A stretch of DNA of 64,000 bases from Physcomitrium patens (lineage: Eukaryota; Streptophyta; Bryopsida; Funariales; Funariaceae): NCBI RefSeq assembly GCF_000002425.4, contig NC_037256.1:9049949-9113948 (forward strand), written 5' to 3'. Below, in pieces: positions 63,670 to 64,000 of this stretch (position 1 is the first letter of the stretch; every line of letters starts with the position of its first letter). The position numbers and the translations under genes are program-made. A model generated the notes under the pieces. The model was not told the origin of the DNA and made no database searches. It saw nothing but the letters and a program-made list of their open reading frames with translations.

Positions 63670-64000
63670 TTCCTCTTTTTAAGGAAGAGTTCTATGAGGA
63701 GCAGTGATCATATGTTGAAGAAGTTTAAGATGTGGCAAATTGTATTTGCCACATATTTTGATCTTTGATCTCTTTGAAGGTAGTTGATAGGTCCTCTCAA
63801 TCATTGGTAATATTCCATTCTGAGGTACGAGGACCACTCTGTGATTTGATCATTGTTGAAACTTTTATAACTTCCTTCAAATAAAACATTTGTAACACCA
63901 TCAGGTGTTATGCCTATTTCTAATAAAATTATCAAACATCAAGAGACTTTTCTCAAGTCATGATATCAAACACGTTGTGTCTCGCCATGTATTTGAGGAA
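63670..64000 (-). mobile_element. Internal 3' region of a chromovirus running off the window
   Basis: Matches the stretch just before the + strand LTR (about 20,790-20,860): gatggtgttacaaatgtttt and aagttataaaagtttcaac on the - strand correspond to similar words there. It is non-coding 3' sequence between pol and LTR. The rest of the element lies beyond 64,000. Confidence 0.7.

Noticed and set aside
1-64000. CRISPR array, bacterial operons or prophage
   Set aside because: No regularly spaced direct repeats. The gene structure, introns and repeats are of a plant nuclear genome.

Overview
The window looks like nuclear DNA of a land plant, most like a bryophyte and probably a moss. It has very AT-rich intergenic DNA with many (TA)n tracts, decayed Ty3/gypsy chromovirus retrotransposons, intron-containing genes with plant splice signals, and two copies of a class C auxin response factor (ARF10/16/17 type) that keep a miR160 target site. 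The moss assignment is inference; a plant nuclear origin is well supported.

The centre (about 33.45-48.13 kb) is a large inverted duplication around position 40,796. Each arm carries one complete four-exon ARF gene. The left copy is on the + strand (35,654-38,568) and the right copy on the - strand (43,024-45,938), so they are transcribed towards each other. Position x on the left maps to 81,592-x on the right with no length change through the coding region. From about 35,681 to 39,057 the arms look essentially identical: I found one substitution (D18G) and a G9 versus C12 length difference. Further out the arms are still homologous but clearly diverged. The same protein is therefore made twice from different upstream regions, a pattern typical of gene conversion on an older inverted duplication. 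The 3.5 kb spacer holds the rest of a tandem repeat, a telo-box, a unique GC-richer stretch and an LTR fragment.

The other recognisable content is mobile. A decayed chromovirus lies on the + strand at 16.85-21.66 kb: gag fragment, reverse transcriptase, RNase H region, integrase, chromodomain remnant and 3' LTR, with an opposite-orientation LTR between gag and RT. A - strand gag-protease remnant with its LTR lies at 57.3-58.8 kb. The LTR and 3' end of another - strand element run off the right edge (63.27-64.0 kb). All appear to be one LTR family, also seen in the ARF spacer at 41.8-42.06 kb.

One further probable gene is a 165-codon reading frame of unknown function on the - strand at 61,564-62,061. 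The remaining GC-richer islands (10.8-14.9, 25.6-27.8, 30.1-33.4, 51.4-52.3, 53.9-55.8, 59.6-61.5 kb) contain no reading frame I can assign. They may hold promoters, UTRs or non-coding transcripts. The rest (1-10.8, 14.9-16.8, 21.7-25.6, 27.9-30, 48.7-51.4, 52.3-53.9, 55.8-57.3 kb) is AT-rich, apparently non-coding DNA with simple repeats.
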